DNA of 64,000 nucleotides from Rhodoplanes tepidamans (GTDB lineage Bacteria; Pseudomonadota; Alphaproteobacteria; Rhizobiales; Xanthobacteraceae): NCBI RefSeq assembly GCF_030813915.1, contig NZ_JAUSUJ010000010.1, positions 1 through 64,000 of the forward strand, in the 5' to 3' direction. Below, piece after piece: positions 46,635 to 57,586 of this stretch. Under the pieces are notes generated by a model. It worked only from the letters and a program-made list of their open reading frames with translations. It was not told the DNA's origin and searched no databases. Made by a program: the position numbers and the translations under genes. Position 1 is the stretch's first letter. Every line of letters begins with the position of its first letter.

Positions 46635-47216
46635 TCAGTTGCGCTCGTCGGGCAGCATCGGCAGCGGGTGGAACTCGATGCCCTCGTCGAGCATCGCCTT
46701 CACCTCGTCGGGCGAGGCCTCGCCGTAGATCGAGCGGTGCTCGATCTCGCCGTAGTGCATGCGGCGCGCCTCGTCGGGAAAGCGCGGCCCGACATGCTCG
46801 GCGGTCTTGACCAGATGATCGCGCAGCTCCCTGAGCTTGCGGCGCAGCTCGACCTCCTGGGGCGACATCAGCGCCACCGGCGCCCTGGCGTCGGGGCTCG
46901 CGGCCGGGGCCGGGGCCGCCGGCACCGCCACCGGTGCCGCGGACGACGTCGGTGCGTCGGAGGCGCTCTCCGCCGTGCGACCCGGCGCCTCGGCGGCGAT
47001 CTCGGCCATGGCAGCGGCGGCCGCCGCCATCCGGTCCGGCGACAGCTTCGCCGAGCGGCCGAGCCGCGGCGTCATCAGCGCCTTCTCGACCTCGGCACTG
47101 CCGCAGACCGGGCAGGCGACGAAGCCGCGGGCCGACTGGTCGTCGAAATCGGCCGAGTTGCGGAACCAGCTCTCGAACGCGTGCCCGGCCCGGCACGCGA
47201 GGGCGTAGCGGATCAT
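46635..47216 (-). CDS. DUF1178 protein with zinc ribbon
   Basis: 193 residues. N-terminal strand MIRYALACRAGHAFESWFRN and CPVCGSAEVEKALMTPRLG form a putative four-Cys zinc site. Residues 75-115 are Ala/Pro/Ser-rich linker, then a helical C-terminus (PRFPDEARRMHYGEIEHRSI, GEASPDEVKAMLDEGI). ATGA overlap with the nitrilase gene, so coupled. Function unknown. Confidence 0.88.
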   Translation of the reverse strand: MIRYALACRAGHAFESWFRNSADFDDQSARGFVACPVCGSAEVEKALMTPRLGRSAKLSPDRMAAAAAAMAEIAAEAPGRTAESASDAPTSSAAPVAVPAAPAPAASPDARAPVALMSPQEVELRRKLRELRDHLVKTAEHVGPRFPDEARRMHYGEIEHRSIYGEASPDEVKAMLDEGIEFHPLPMLPDERN

Positions 47217-48103
47217 TTCACCTCTTGCAGCGCGGGCAGATGCACGGCCGCCGCGGTCGGCTCGATCACCTCGAAGCGCCGGCCGTGCTGGAGCGAGGGA
47301 ATGCGGCTGCGCGCCGCCGTGACGGCGGCGGGATCGACCTCGGCCATGACGAAGCCGGGCTCGGTGCCGGTCTCGGCGATCACCACGCCCCACGGATCGA
47401 CGACGATCGAATGCCCGAAGGTCTCGCGGCCGTTCTCGTGCAGGCCGCCCTGGGCGGCGGCGAAGACGTAGCAGCCGTTCTCGATGGCGCGGGCCCGCAC
47501 CAGCACGTGCCAGTGCGCCTCGCCGGTCTGCCGCGTGAACGCCGCCGGCACCGCGATGAACGAGGAGCCCGCCTCGGCGAGCGCACGGTACAGCGCCGGG
47601 AAGCGCAGGTCGTAGCAGATCGACAGGCCGATGCGGCCCCACGGCAGGTTGCCGACGACGGCGCGGTCGCCGGGCCGGAACAGGCGCGACTCGCGATAGC
47701 TCTCGCCGTTGGCGAGATCGACGTCGAACATGTGGATCTTGTCGTAGAACGCCACCACGTCGCCGTTCGGATCGATCAGGTAGGAGCGGTTGGCGGCGAT
47801 CTCCGGCCCCACCTTGACGGCGAGCGAGCCGACATGGAGCCAGATGCGCAGGTCGCGCGCGGTGTCGCGCAGCGCCGCCAGCCCGGCGTCGCTGTCCTCC
47901 GGGGCGACCAGCTCGAGCAGACGCTCGCGCTCGGCCTCCATCAGGTTGGTCATCTCCGGCGTCTGCACATAGTGCGCGCCGCGATCCTTCGCCTTGCGGA
48001 TCAGCTTGACGGCGGCGTCGATGTTGGCCGCCGGCCGTCGGCCCGACTGCAGCTGGATCAGCGCCACCCGGAAGGTCGAATTCTCTCGAAGCTGGAACGT
48101 CAT
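47213..48103 (-). CDS. Carbon-nitrogen hydrolase (Nit/omega-amidase-like)
   Basis: 296-residue nitrilase-superfamily amidase. The Glu-Lys-Cys triad is in VQTPEMTNLM, FYDKIHMFDVD and LSICYDLRFPALYR. Close to Nit1/Nit2-type enzymes that hydrolyse deaminated glutathione or alpha-ketoglutaramate, which fits its position directly downstream of a glutaredoxin gene (14 bp). ATG 48103; GGAGGGC lies 6 bases upstream, which excludes the GTG at 48121. Confidence 0.92.
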   Translation of the reverse strand: MTFQLRENSTFRVALIQLQSGRRPAANIDAAVKLIRKAKDRGAHYVQTPEMTNLMEAERERLLELVAPEDSDAGLAALRDTARDLRIWLHVGSLAVKVGPEIAANRSYLIDPNGDVVAFYDKIHMFDVDLANGESYRESRLFRPGDRAVVGNLPWGRIGLSICYDLRFPALYRALAEAGSSFIAVPAAFTRQTGEAHWHVLVRARAIENGCYVFAAAQGGLHENGRETFGHSIVVDPWGVVIAETGTEPGFVMAEVDPAAVTAARSRIPSLQHGRRFEVIEPTAAAVHLPALQEVK

Positions 48104-48117
48104 GGAAATGCCCTCCG

Positions 48118-48375
48118 TCACGACCTCAACAGGGGGTCGAGCCTGCCCGCCTCGTCGAGGGCGTAGAGATCATCGCAGCCGCCGACATGCGTCTCGCCGA
48201 TGAAGATCTGCGGCACCGTGGTCCGTCCGCCGGCGCGCGCCACCATCTCGGCACGCTTCTGCGGCAGACCGGCGACGCCGATCTCGGTGAAGTCCACACC
48301 CTTCTGCCGAAGCAGCTGCTTCGCCGACGTACAATACGGACAAAAGGGTGTCGTATAGATTTCAACGCCTGGCAT
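48118..48375 (-). CDS. grxC: Glutaredoxin 3
   Basis: 85-residue dithiol glutaredoxin with the active site TTPFCPYCTSAKQLL, the cis-Pro motif TTVPQIFIG and the glutathione-binding VGGCDDLYALD. ATG 48375. Upstream frame extension is repeat-derived and rejected. First gene of a grxC - nitrilase - DUF1178 operon. Confidence 0.95.
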   Translation of the reverse strand: MPGVEIYTTPFCPYCTSAKQLLRQKGVDFTEIGVAGLPQKRAEMVARAGGRTTVPQIFIGETHVGGCDDLYALDEAGRLDPLLRS

Positions 48376-48898
48376 CGATCGTCGTGTCTCGTGTCTCGTA
48401 TTTCGTCGTCTCGTGTCACGTCGTCTCGGGACCGGTCCGGTGTCGGGCCCGGTCCCTCGGATCGGTCGCCGCAGCGATCGCTGCCCGTCGGCCGCCGTCT
48501 TCTCTTCGTTCCGCCTCGGCCCCGTCACCGCGACCGGCGTCGTCATCACAACGAGACCACGGACTGTTCGTTCGTATCCCGCACGCCCGCGCCCGTCCCG
48601 CTCTGGTGTGTTCGTTCCGGTCGCGTCGCGCAACTCGTCATTCGTCTGACGTCCGATCTGCGACGTCGTTCTGTGACGTCGCTTCATGACACCCTGCTGC
48701 AGCGTTCCGGCACCATGCCGGCGTCCGCCATCACGCTTCCATCCTCGCGCTTCCCGCCGTCCTCGCGCTTCCGCCGTCACCGTCGTGGTCGTCGCGTTTC
48801 GGCGCGGCCGTGATCGTGACTATCGCACTGCACACTAAACCGCAGTAGAGCAATATAATGGACAGTGCGTGGCATCAACAATCCGTGTCACCCGGTAG
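48376..48898. other. 523-bp intergenic region with degenerate CGTC/CGTGTC repeats
   Basis: 48381-48427 repeats the words GTCTCGT and CGTCGTC, and 48730-48800 repeats CGCGCTTCC and CGTCGT. A lower-GC patch at 48810-48870 (CACACTAAACCGCAGTAGAG) may contain the promoter for grxC. No coding frame is credible. Confidence 0.5.
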
Positions 48899-49666
48899 TC
48901 ATACCACCGTTGCATCGACGACACAGGCGAACACGATCACGTCGACACTGACCGCTCCCGCCCGCAGCAAGGTTCTGGCGCAGCTTTCGACGGTCGCGCC
49001 GGTCGTCATGACGTCGTCGACCACGATCAGACGACGGCCCCGCACCGCCCCGCGTCCCGGTTCCGTCACGCGGAACGCAGACTGCACATTGCCGGCCCGC
49101 TCCTTGCGGGAAAGCCCGACCTGCTGGGGCGTCGCGCGCACGCGCGTCATTGCGTCCGGCAGAACAGGTATGCCGCGCAAATCCGCCATCACGGTGGCGA
49201 GCGCGGCGGCCTGGTTGAACCGTCGCGCCCACAGCCGGCGCCAGTGCAACGGCACCGGAACCAGGGCGTCGGCGGCCGCGATCAGCTCGCGGCCGGCCTC
49301 CGCCATCCATCGCCCCATCATCGGCGCGAGCTCCAGCCGGTCTCCGTACTTCAACGCATGAACCAGCGATCCGGCCACGTCGTCGTAACGAACCGCGGCG
49401 CGCGCCCGCCCGAAGGCCGGCGGATCGGCGATGGCGCGCGGCGACAGCAGGCCCGGACCGCCGTCGTGCGCGAACGGGATGCCGAGCCGTTCACAATAAG
49501 GACGCGCTATGAACGACAAACGGGACCAACAGGTTGCACATACGGCGCCGTCGTCGGTCAGCGGCCGGCCACAGGCCGGGCACAAGGGCGGCAGCACGGC
49601 GTCGAGCGCGAAACGCAGCGCACGCCGCAGGCCGAGCCGTGTTGTGGTCGTGACCCGCGTTGCCAT
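48899..49666 (-). CDS. ComF-family phosphoribosyltransferase-like protein
   Basis: 255 residues. N-terminal zinc ribbon (LCPACGRPL, CATCWSRL), then a phosphoribosyltransferase domain with VPLHWRRLWARRFNQAAALA and the PRPP loop IVVDDVMTTGATVESC. Related to competence protein ComFC, and to GntX. The exact role in non-competent alphaproteobacteria is unknown. ATG 49664-49666, divergent from the methyltransferase. Confidence 0.92.
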   Translation of the reverse strand: MATRVTTTTRLGLRRALRFALDAVLPPLCPACGRPLTDDGAVCATCWSRLSFIARPYCERLGIPFAHDGGPGLLSPRAIADPPAFGRARAAVRYDDVAGSLVHALKYGDRLELAPMMGRWMAEAGRELIAAADALVPVPLHWRRLWARRFNQAAALATVMADLRGIPVLPDAMTRVRATPQQVGLSRKERAGNVQSAFRVTEPGRGAVRGRRLIVVDDVMTTGATVESCARTLLRAGAVSVDVIVFACVVDATVV

Positions 49667-49862
49667 ATGAACCCTTGTTCATCGACTTCGCTCGGCCCGT
49701 GTCCGATCGTGCGCAGTCCGCGGCGATCTGATCACGTGTCGGGCACGCCACCCGGTCGAATTCATGCAAGGGTCGCGCCAACGCGACCCCCTCGACCAGC
49801 CCGTGCTGCATCGCCGCGGATCGGCCGTGCCGGTCCGCGCTCATCATAGACCAGGTCGGCCC

Positions 49863-50771
49863 ATGGCTGCTCCCCACGTTTTCGACCGTCCCCTGCTTCT
49901 GCGCCGCCGCCGCCGGGCCGGCGGGCTCGGGCCGGCGACCTTCCTGCTCGATCGCGTCGCCGAGGACATGGCCGACCGGCTCGCGGCGACGCTGCGGCAC
50001 TTCGAGCGCGGGATCGATCTCGGCACGCCCGGCGACGCGGTGCGGCAGGCGCTCGCCACGCATCCGCGGCTCGGCACGCTGTTCGGCGTCGATCCGCTCG
50101 CCGACGCGGGCCGGACCCGCGGCGTGGCGGTCGTGGCGGACGAGGAGGTCCTGCCCTTCGCCGACGGCTCGCTCGATCTGGTCGTCTCGGGTCTCGCGCT
50201 GCAGAGCGTCAACGACCTGCCCGGCACCTTCGCCCAGGTGCGCCGCGCGCTGCGGCCGGACGGGCTCTTTCTCGCCGCGCTGCTGGGCGGCGCGACGCTC
50301 GGCGAGCTGCGCCAGAGCTTCGCGGCGGCCGAGACCGCGTGCGAGGGCGGGCTGTCGCCCCGGGTCGCGCCGTTCGCCGACATCCGCGACGTCGGCGCAT
50401 TGCTGCAGCGCGCCGGCTTCGCCCTGCCGGTGACCGACGTCGACGCCGTGACGGTGCGTTACGCCTCGCCGTTCGCGCTGATCCAGGATCTGCGCCGCAT
50501 GGGCGCGACCAATCCGCTGGTCGAGCGCCGGCGCGTGCCGCTGCGCCGCGCCACGCTGATGCGGGCCGCCGAAATCTACGCCGAGAGGTTTTCGGATTCC
50601 GACGGGCGGGTGCGCGCCACCTTCGAGATCGTCTGGCTGGCCGGATGGGCGCCGCACGAGAGCCAGCAGAAGCCGCTGAGGCCCGGCAGCGCCACGGCGC
50701 GCCTCGCCGACGCGCTCGGGACGCGCGAAATCTCGACGGGCGAAAAGGCGGCGCCGGGCCGGAAGTCGTAG
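49863..50771 (+). CDS. NDUFAF5/BioC-like methyltransferase domain protein
   Basis: 302 residues, similar to the NDUFAF5 (C20orf7) group; in mitochondria this protein hydroxylates an Arg of complex I. VFDRPLLLRRRRRAG is typical of the N-terminus, then VVSGLALQSVNDLPGTFAQV and RALRPDGLFLAALLGG. The SAM-binding motif I is degenerate (GIDLGTPGDAVRQAL instead of DLGCGxG). The TAG stop lies within a dispersed repeat (GTAGGGTGGGC). Divergent from comF, a usual pairing in this order. Confidence 0.85.
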   Translation: MAAPHVFDRPLLLRRRRRAGGLGPATFLLDRVAEDMADRLAATLRHFERGIDLGTPGDAVRQALATHPRLGTLFGVDPLADAGRTRGVAVVADEEVLPFADGSLDLVVSGLALQSVNDLPGTFAQVRRALRPDGLFLAALLGGATLGELRQSFAAAETACEGGLSPRVAPFADIRDVGALLQRAGFALPVTDVDAVTVRYASPFALIQDLRRMGATNPLVERRRVPLRRATLMRAAEIYAERFSDSDGRVRATFEIVWLAGWAPHESQQKPLRPGSATARLADALGTREISTGEKAAPGRKS

Positions 50772-50948
50772 GGTGGGCAAAGGCGCGGAACGCGCCGTGC
50801 CCACGCGGACCTCCGACGTGGGCACGGCGCGCCTTCGCGTCCCTGTGCCCCCCTGCGACGACGACGATGTCGTCATCATAGCAGCGGTCGAGATCGGCGA
50901 GACCGCACGGCGTGGGCACGCCGCTCCGCGGCTTTGCCCACCCTACGG
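50768..50948 (+). repeat. Composite inverted repeat, copy 1
   Basis: It opens with GTAGGGTGGGCAAAGGCGCG and closes with the reverse form (TTTGCCCACCCTACGG). The two ends supply the TAG stop codons of the methyltransferase (50769-50771) and the NUDIX gene (50943-50945). Bases 50884-50948 are a perfect 65-bp inverted match to 51378-51442. Confidence 0.8.
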
Positions 50949-51353
50949 CCGCCCCTGGAGGAGCTCCTGCAGATGCGGGATCAGCGGAATGTCCGCTTCG
51001 GGCATCGGATAGTCGCGCAGCGTGTTCGGCCGCACCCAGCGCAGCGCGGCGTGCTCGCGCGCCGTCACGATCCCGTCCCAGCGCCGGCAGACATAGAGCG
51101 GCATCAGCAGATGGAAGTCCGCATAGCCGTGGCTCGCGAAGGTGAGCGGCGCCAGGCACGCCTCCTTCACGGTGATGCCGAGCTCCTCGTGGAGCTCGCG
51201 GATCAGCGACGCCTCCGGCGTCTCGCCGGCCTCCACCTTGCCGCCCGGGAACTCCCACAGGCCGGCCATGGCGCGCCCCTCCGGCCGCTGCGCCAGGAGA
51301 ATGCGCCCGTCGGCGTCGATCAGCGCGCAGGCGGCGACGAGGACGAGCTTCAC
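50943..51353 (-). CDS. mutT: NUDIX hydrolase, MutT-like (8-oxo-dGTP diphosphatase)
   Basis: 136 residues. Nudix box GGKVEAGETPEASLIRELHE with EELGI is complete; N-terminal LVAACALIDADGRILLAQRP and WEFPGGK are MutT-typical. Removes oxidised guanine nucleotides. GTG 51353 was chosen with GGGAGCG upstream; the longer frame runs into the repeat. It lies between perfect 65-bp inverted repeats. Gene symbol is by similarity only. Confidence 0.87.
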   Translation of the reverse strand: MKLVLVAACALIDADGRILLAQRPEGRAMAGLWEFPGGKVEAGETPEASLIRELHEELGITVKEACLAPLTFASHGYADFHLLMPLYVCRRWDGIVTAREHAALRWVRPNTLRDYPMPEADIPLIPHLQELLQGRP

Positions 51354-51377
51354 GGGACGCTCCCGCACGTCCCGGCA

Positions 51378-51486
51378 CCGTAGGGTGGGCAAAGCCGCGG
51401 AGCGGCGTGCCCACGCCGTGCGGTCTCGCCGATCTCGACCGCGTGGGCACGGCGCGCCTTCGGCGCTCCTTTGCCCACCCTGCGAC
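51378..51486 (-). repeat. Composite inverted repeat, copy 2
   Basis: Inverted relative to copy 1. 51378-51442 is the exact reverse complement of 50884-50948; the rest (GTGGGCACGGCGCGCCTTCG onward to TTTGCCCACCCTGCGAC) matches other parts of copy 1 imperfectly. Confidence 0.8.
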
Positions 51487-51498
51487 ACCCCGAACCGA

Positions 51499-52740
51499 TC
51501 ACGACCGGTAGTCGCCGTTGATGGCGACGTACTCTTTCGTCAGGTCGCAGGTGAGCACGCGGTCGCGGCCCTTGCCGAGGCCGAGATCGACCTTCAGCTC
51601 GATCTCCGGCTTCTTCATCAGGGCCGACACCCGGGCCTCGTCGTAGCCGGGATCGCGGGCGCCCTTGTGGGCGACCCGCACGCCGCCGAACCAGATCGAC
51701 AGCCTGTCGCGGTCGGCCTTCTCGCCGGCCTTGCCGACCGCCATCACGACGCGGCCCCAGTTGGCGTCCTCGCCGGCGATCGCGGTCTTCACCAGCGGCG
51801 AGTTGGCGATCGCCATGGCGATCTTGCGTGCCGCCTTCTTGGACGCCGCGCCCTCGACGATCACCTCGACCAGCTTGCGCGCGCCCTCGCCGTCGCGGGC
51901 GACCTGCTCGGCGAGATCGGCGAGCACGCGGTTGAAGCCCTTGCGGAACGGCTCGAGCCGCGGGTCGCTCGCCCGCGAGATCTTCGCGACGCCGCGCCTG
52001 GCCGCCGCGCCGGTGGCGAAGGCGAGCAGCGTGTCGGAGGTCGAGGTGTCGCCGTCGATCGTCACCGCGTTGAACGTGTCCTCGACGCCCTTGGCGAGCA
52101 GGCTCTGCAGCACGGCCGGCGCCAGCGGCGCGTCGGTGAACACGAAGCTCAGCATGGTCGCCATGTCGGGGGCGATCATGCCGGCGCCCTTGGCAATGCC
52201 GCAGATGGTCACCGGCTTGCCGTCGATGCGCACCACCGCGGCGGCCCCCTTGGGGAACGTGTCGGTGGTCATGATGGCCCGCGCCGCCTCGTCCCAGCGG
52301 CCGGGCCGGGCGTCGGCGACGAGGCCGTCCATCACGTCGCCGAACTTCTCGGCCGGCAGCGGCTCGCCGATGACGCCCGTGGAGGCGAGGAAGATCTCGG
52401 CCGGCTTGCAGCCCGCCGCCTTGGCGGCGATGTCGGCGGTCAGCTTGACGGCGGCGACGCCGGACTTGCCGGTGAAGGCATTGGCGTTGCCGGAGTTCAC
52501 CACCAGGGCGCGCGCCTTGCCGCCCTTGAGCTTGCCGCGGCACCAGTCGACCGGGGCCGAGGGGCACTTCGACCTGGTGAACACGCCGGCGACCGCGGTG
52601 CCCGGATCGAGCAGCGCCAGCAGCACGTCGGTGCGGCCCGCATAGCGGATGCCGGCCGCCGCGGTCGCGACCGCGACGCCCTCGATCGCCGGCATTTCGG
52701 GAAAGCGCTCGGGCGCGAGCGGAGAAACGGCTGTGGCCAT
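51499..52740 (-). CDS. argJ: Bifunctional ornithine acetyltransferase / N-acetylglutamate synthase
   Basis: 413 residues, self-cleaving enzyme of arginine biosynthesis. The autocleavage site is in [15 protein letters not shown] (Ala-Thr bond, Thr nucleophile). [19 protein letters not shown] and [18 protein letters not shown] are family blocks. ATG 52740. It lies downstream of the parvulin gene on the same strand, with a dispersed repeat between. Confidence 0.96.
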   Translation of the reverse strand: MATAVSPLAPERFPEMPAIEGVAVATAAAGIRYAGRTDVLLALLDPGTAVAGVFTRSKCPSAPVDWCRGKLKGGKARALVVNSGNANAFTGKSGVAAVKLTADIAAKAAGCKPAEIFLASTGVIGEPLPAEKFGDVMDGLVADARPGRWDEAARAIMTTDTFPKGAAAVVRIDGKPVTICGIAKGAGMIAPDMATMLSFVFTDAPLAPAVLQSLLAKGVEDTFNAVTIDGDTSTSDTLLAFATGAAARRGVAKISRASDPRLEPFRKGFNRVLADLAEQVARDGEGARKLVEVIVEGAASKKAARKIAMAIANSPLVKTAIAGEDANWGRVVMAVGKAGEKADRDRLSIWFGGVRVAHKGARDPGYDEARVSALMKKPEIELKVDLGLGKGRDRVLTCDLTKEYVAINGDYRS

Positions 52741-52921
52741 CGGCCCAGACCCCCGGGGTGGACGGGCGCGAGCCCCTCCCGCGCCTACGACGAACGTCGC
52801 AGCGTCGATTAGGAGCGCCGAGGGGCGGGGTCAAGCCGGGGGGGCGGTGCACATGGGATGTGTGCGCAACTTCGAACGAAGGCGAGGCATCCCGCCAGCC
52901 GAGCGCTGGCGAGCGACGCCC

Positions 52922-53044
52922 GTCATCCCGGGGCGGCGCAAGGCGCCGAGCCCGGGATCCATGCCCCCTGTCTTGCGTCAGCCACTGTCACTGGGCTTAT
53001 GGATTCCGGGCTCGCGGACCTGCGGTCCGCGAGCCCGGAATGAC
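52922..53044. repeat. Dispersed palindromic repeat pair
   Basis: GTCATCCCGGGG ... CCCGGGAT (52922-52958) and a perfect 18-bp-arm palindrome with a 3-nt loop (53003-53020 and 53024-53041) ending GGAATGAC. Such GTCATTCC...GGAATGAC units are common in this order. It lies 42 bp after the parvulin stop codon, so the strong hairpin may also end its transcript. Confidence 0.7.
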
Positions 53045-53086
53045 GGAGTCCACGCCCGGGACACGCCCCCGGCGATCAGGCGAACC

Positions 53087-54055
53087 CTACTTCTTCGCCG
53101 GCGCCGCGTTCGGGGTGGCGGACGGGGCCGGGGCCGGAGCCGGGCTCGCCTCGGGCTTGTCGAGGCGCTCGATCTTGGCGTCCTGACGGAGCTTGTTGAG
53201 GAGCTCGATCTGCGCCTTGCGGGTGACGAAGGTCTCGATCTGGTCCTTCACCTGGTCGAAGGGCGGCGCTTCGCGCTTGCGCTTGTCCTCGAGCTTGATC
53301 AGGTGCCAGCCGAACGAGGTCTTCACCGGGTCGGAGACCTGGCCCTTGTCGAGCTTGAAGGCGGCCTCGGAGAACTCCGGCACCATCTGGTCCTTGGTGA
53401 ACCAGCCGAGATCGCCGCCGTCGGCCTTGCCGGCCGGGTCCTCGGTGAGGTCCTTGGCCAGCTTGGCGAAATCCTCGCCCTTCTTGATCTTGGCGAGGGT
53501 GTCCTTGGCCTTGGCCTCGGCCGCCGCGGCGGCCTTCTGGTCGTTCGCGTCGGCGACCCGGAACAGGATGTGGCGCGCATGCACCTCCTGCTCCTCGCCC
53601 ATCTGCTTCACGGCCTCCTGATAGACGTGCTGCATGGCGTCCGTGGTCGCCCCGGCCTTGCCGGAGTCGCGCAGCAGCGTCTCCATCAGCGCCTTGCTGC
53701 GCACATAGGCGAGCCGGCTCTTGAAGTCCGCCGTGTCCGGGATCTTCTTCGCCTCGGCCGCCTTGGCGAGCAGCGTCATGTCGGTGAGGTAGTTGATCAG
53801 CCAGTCGCGCTTGGCGTCGGGCGTGCCGGCCGGGATGTTGGCGCCGACGTCCTCCTCGGCGAGCGCGAGATCGCTCTGCCGGATCTCGGTGCCGTCGACC
53901 TTCGCCACCACCGGGTCGGCGGCCGGCGCCGCGGCCGGGGTCTGGGCGGCGGCTCCGCCGGCCGTCAGCGCGGCCGCGAGGAAGAGCGCCGCTCCGAGGC
54001 CGGCGCGGCGGCGCGCCGGGCACCCCGGACGCGAGCATGACGTTTGCGTAATCAT
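53087..54055 (-). CDS. Parvulin-type periplasmic peptidyl-prolyl isomerase
   Basis: 322 residues. Signal peptide (GLGAALFLAAALTAGGAAAQ), SurA-like helical N-terminal region (IRQSDLALAEEDVGANIPAG), parvulin domain (HARHILFRVADANDQ, LGWFTKDQMVPEFSEAAF, SFGWHLIKLEDKR) and a Pro/Ala tail. Assists folding of exported proteins. It neighbours secA (divergent), a fitting context for secretion. ATG 54055. Confidence 0.92.
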   Translation of the reverse strand: MITQTSCSRPGCPARRRAGLGAALFLAAALTAGGAAAQTPAAAPAADPVVAKVDGTEIRQSDLALAEEDVGANIPAGTPDAKRDWLINYLTDMTLLAKAAEAKKIPDTADFKSRLAYVRSKALMETLLRDSGKAGATTDAMQHVYQEAVKQMGEEQEVHARHILFRVADANDQKAAAAAEAKAKDTLAKIKKGEDFAKLAKDLTEDPAGKADGGDLGWFTKDQMVPEFSEAAFKLDKGQVSDPVKTSFGWHLIKLEDKRKREAPPFDQVKDQIETFVTRKAQIELLNKLRQDAKIERLDKPEASPAPAPAPSATPNAAPAKK

Positions 54056-54239
54056 CGAGAATCCCTGGGAAAGACGGGCCCGCGGCCCGCCGTCATGGCG
54101 CCGCAACCTCGCCCAACGCGCGGCGGTTGGCAACCGGGCGTCTGCTAGCGTCAATTGACGGCATGATTGCGGCGCGCCATATGACAAACCGTTGACCCGC
54201 AAGGGGCCGCGCAGCGGCCGGCCGGGGCGTCGCCGCCGA

Positions 54240-54268
54240 TTGACAAGCCCAGGACCCCCTCCTATCTG
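54240..54268 (+). promoter_or_regulatory. Putative sigma-70 promoter of secA
   Basis: TTGACA (54240-54245) and TATCTG (54263-54268) are separated by 17 nt. The leader to the ATG at 54447 is about 172 nt. The remaining intergenic sequence (54056-54446) shows no other gene. Confidence 0.5.
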
Positions 54269-54446
54269 TGCACCGCCCGCCGGTGTAACCCGTGGGATGT
54301 GCGACGTCGCGCGTCCGCCTCCTTTCCCCGATAGCGCCGTGAAGGCGGGCTGCGCCGGGACCAGGGCCGGTCGCCCGGCGCATCCGGACCGGCGCGCACT
54401 TCCCTCGCGGCAGGAAAAGCCCGAGGCCACAGAAAGGACCTCCGGG

Positions 54447-57239
<2,793 letters not shown>

Positions 57240-57586
57240 TCGGCGGCTGCCGGCAGCGCGGCCGCGCGCCGGTGTTTCGCCGGCGAATGGACGATATCTA
57301 GCCGTATCGCACTAGTGGTAGTTTAACACCCCATTCACCGTTCGGGGCTATGGTCGATACGCCGCACGCGAGTGGAACCGCGGGCGGCGTTCACCTGTCG
57401 GTTCCGGCCGAATTCCGGCGCGGTATCGATCACCGTCCGAGCCACCGGCGCGTCTTGCGCTCGCGGGTCTCCTGCCATGCCGGATCGCGCCCCATCTGGC
57501 GCCAAGTCCTGCGACCTGTGCCGCGCCGGCATCCGCGGCGATACGGACATGTCGTGCCGCGCCCCCTCGACGCCGGGGGTCGCGCC
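57240..57586 (+). other. Intergenic region with hairpin after secA
   Basis: A hairpin (CGCCGG / CCGGCG, 57267-57285) may end the secA transcript. 57296-57345 is less GC-rich (TATCGCACTAGTGGTAGTTT) and could hold the promoter of the DUF2336 gene. An in-frame ATG at 57350 exists, but the family start is at 57587. Confidence 0.4.

Noticed and set aside
48376-48780. N-terminal extension of glutaredoxin up to 48780
   Set aside because: The extra 135 residues are Arg/Thr-rich repeat translation; glutaredoxin 3 is about 85 residues and starts at 48375.
57350-57586. Longer N-terminus for DUF2336 copy 1 from the ATG at 57350
   Set aside because: The paralog at 59250 begins at the position matching 57587, and the extra segment has no family similarity.
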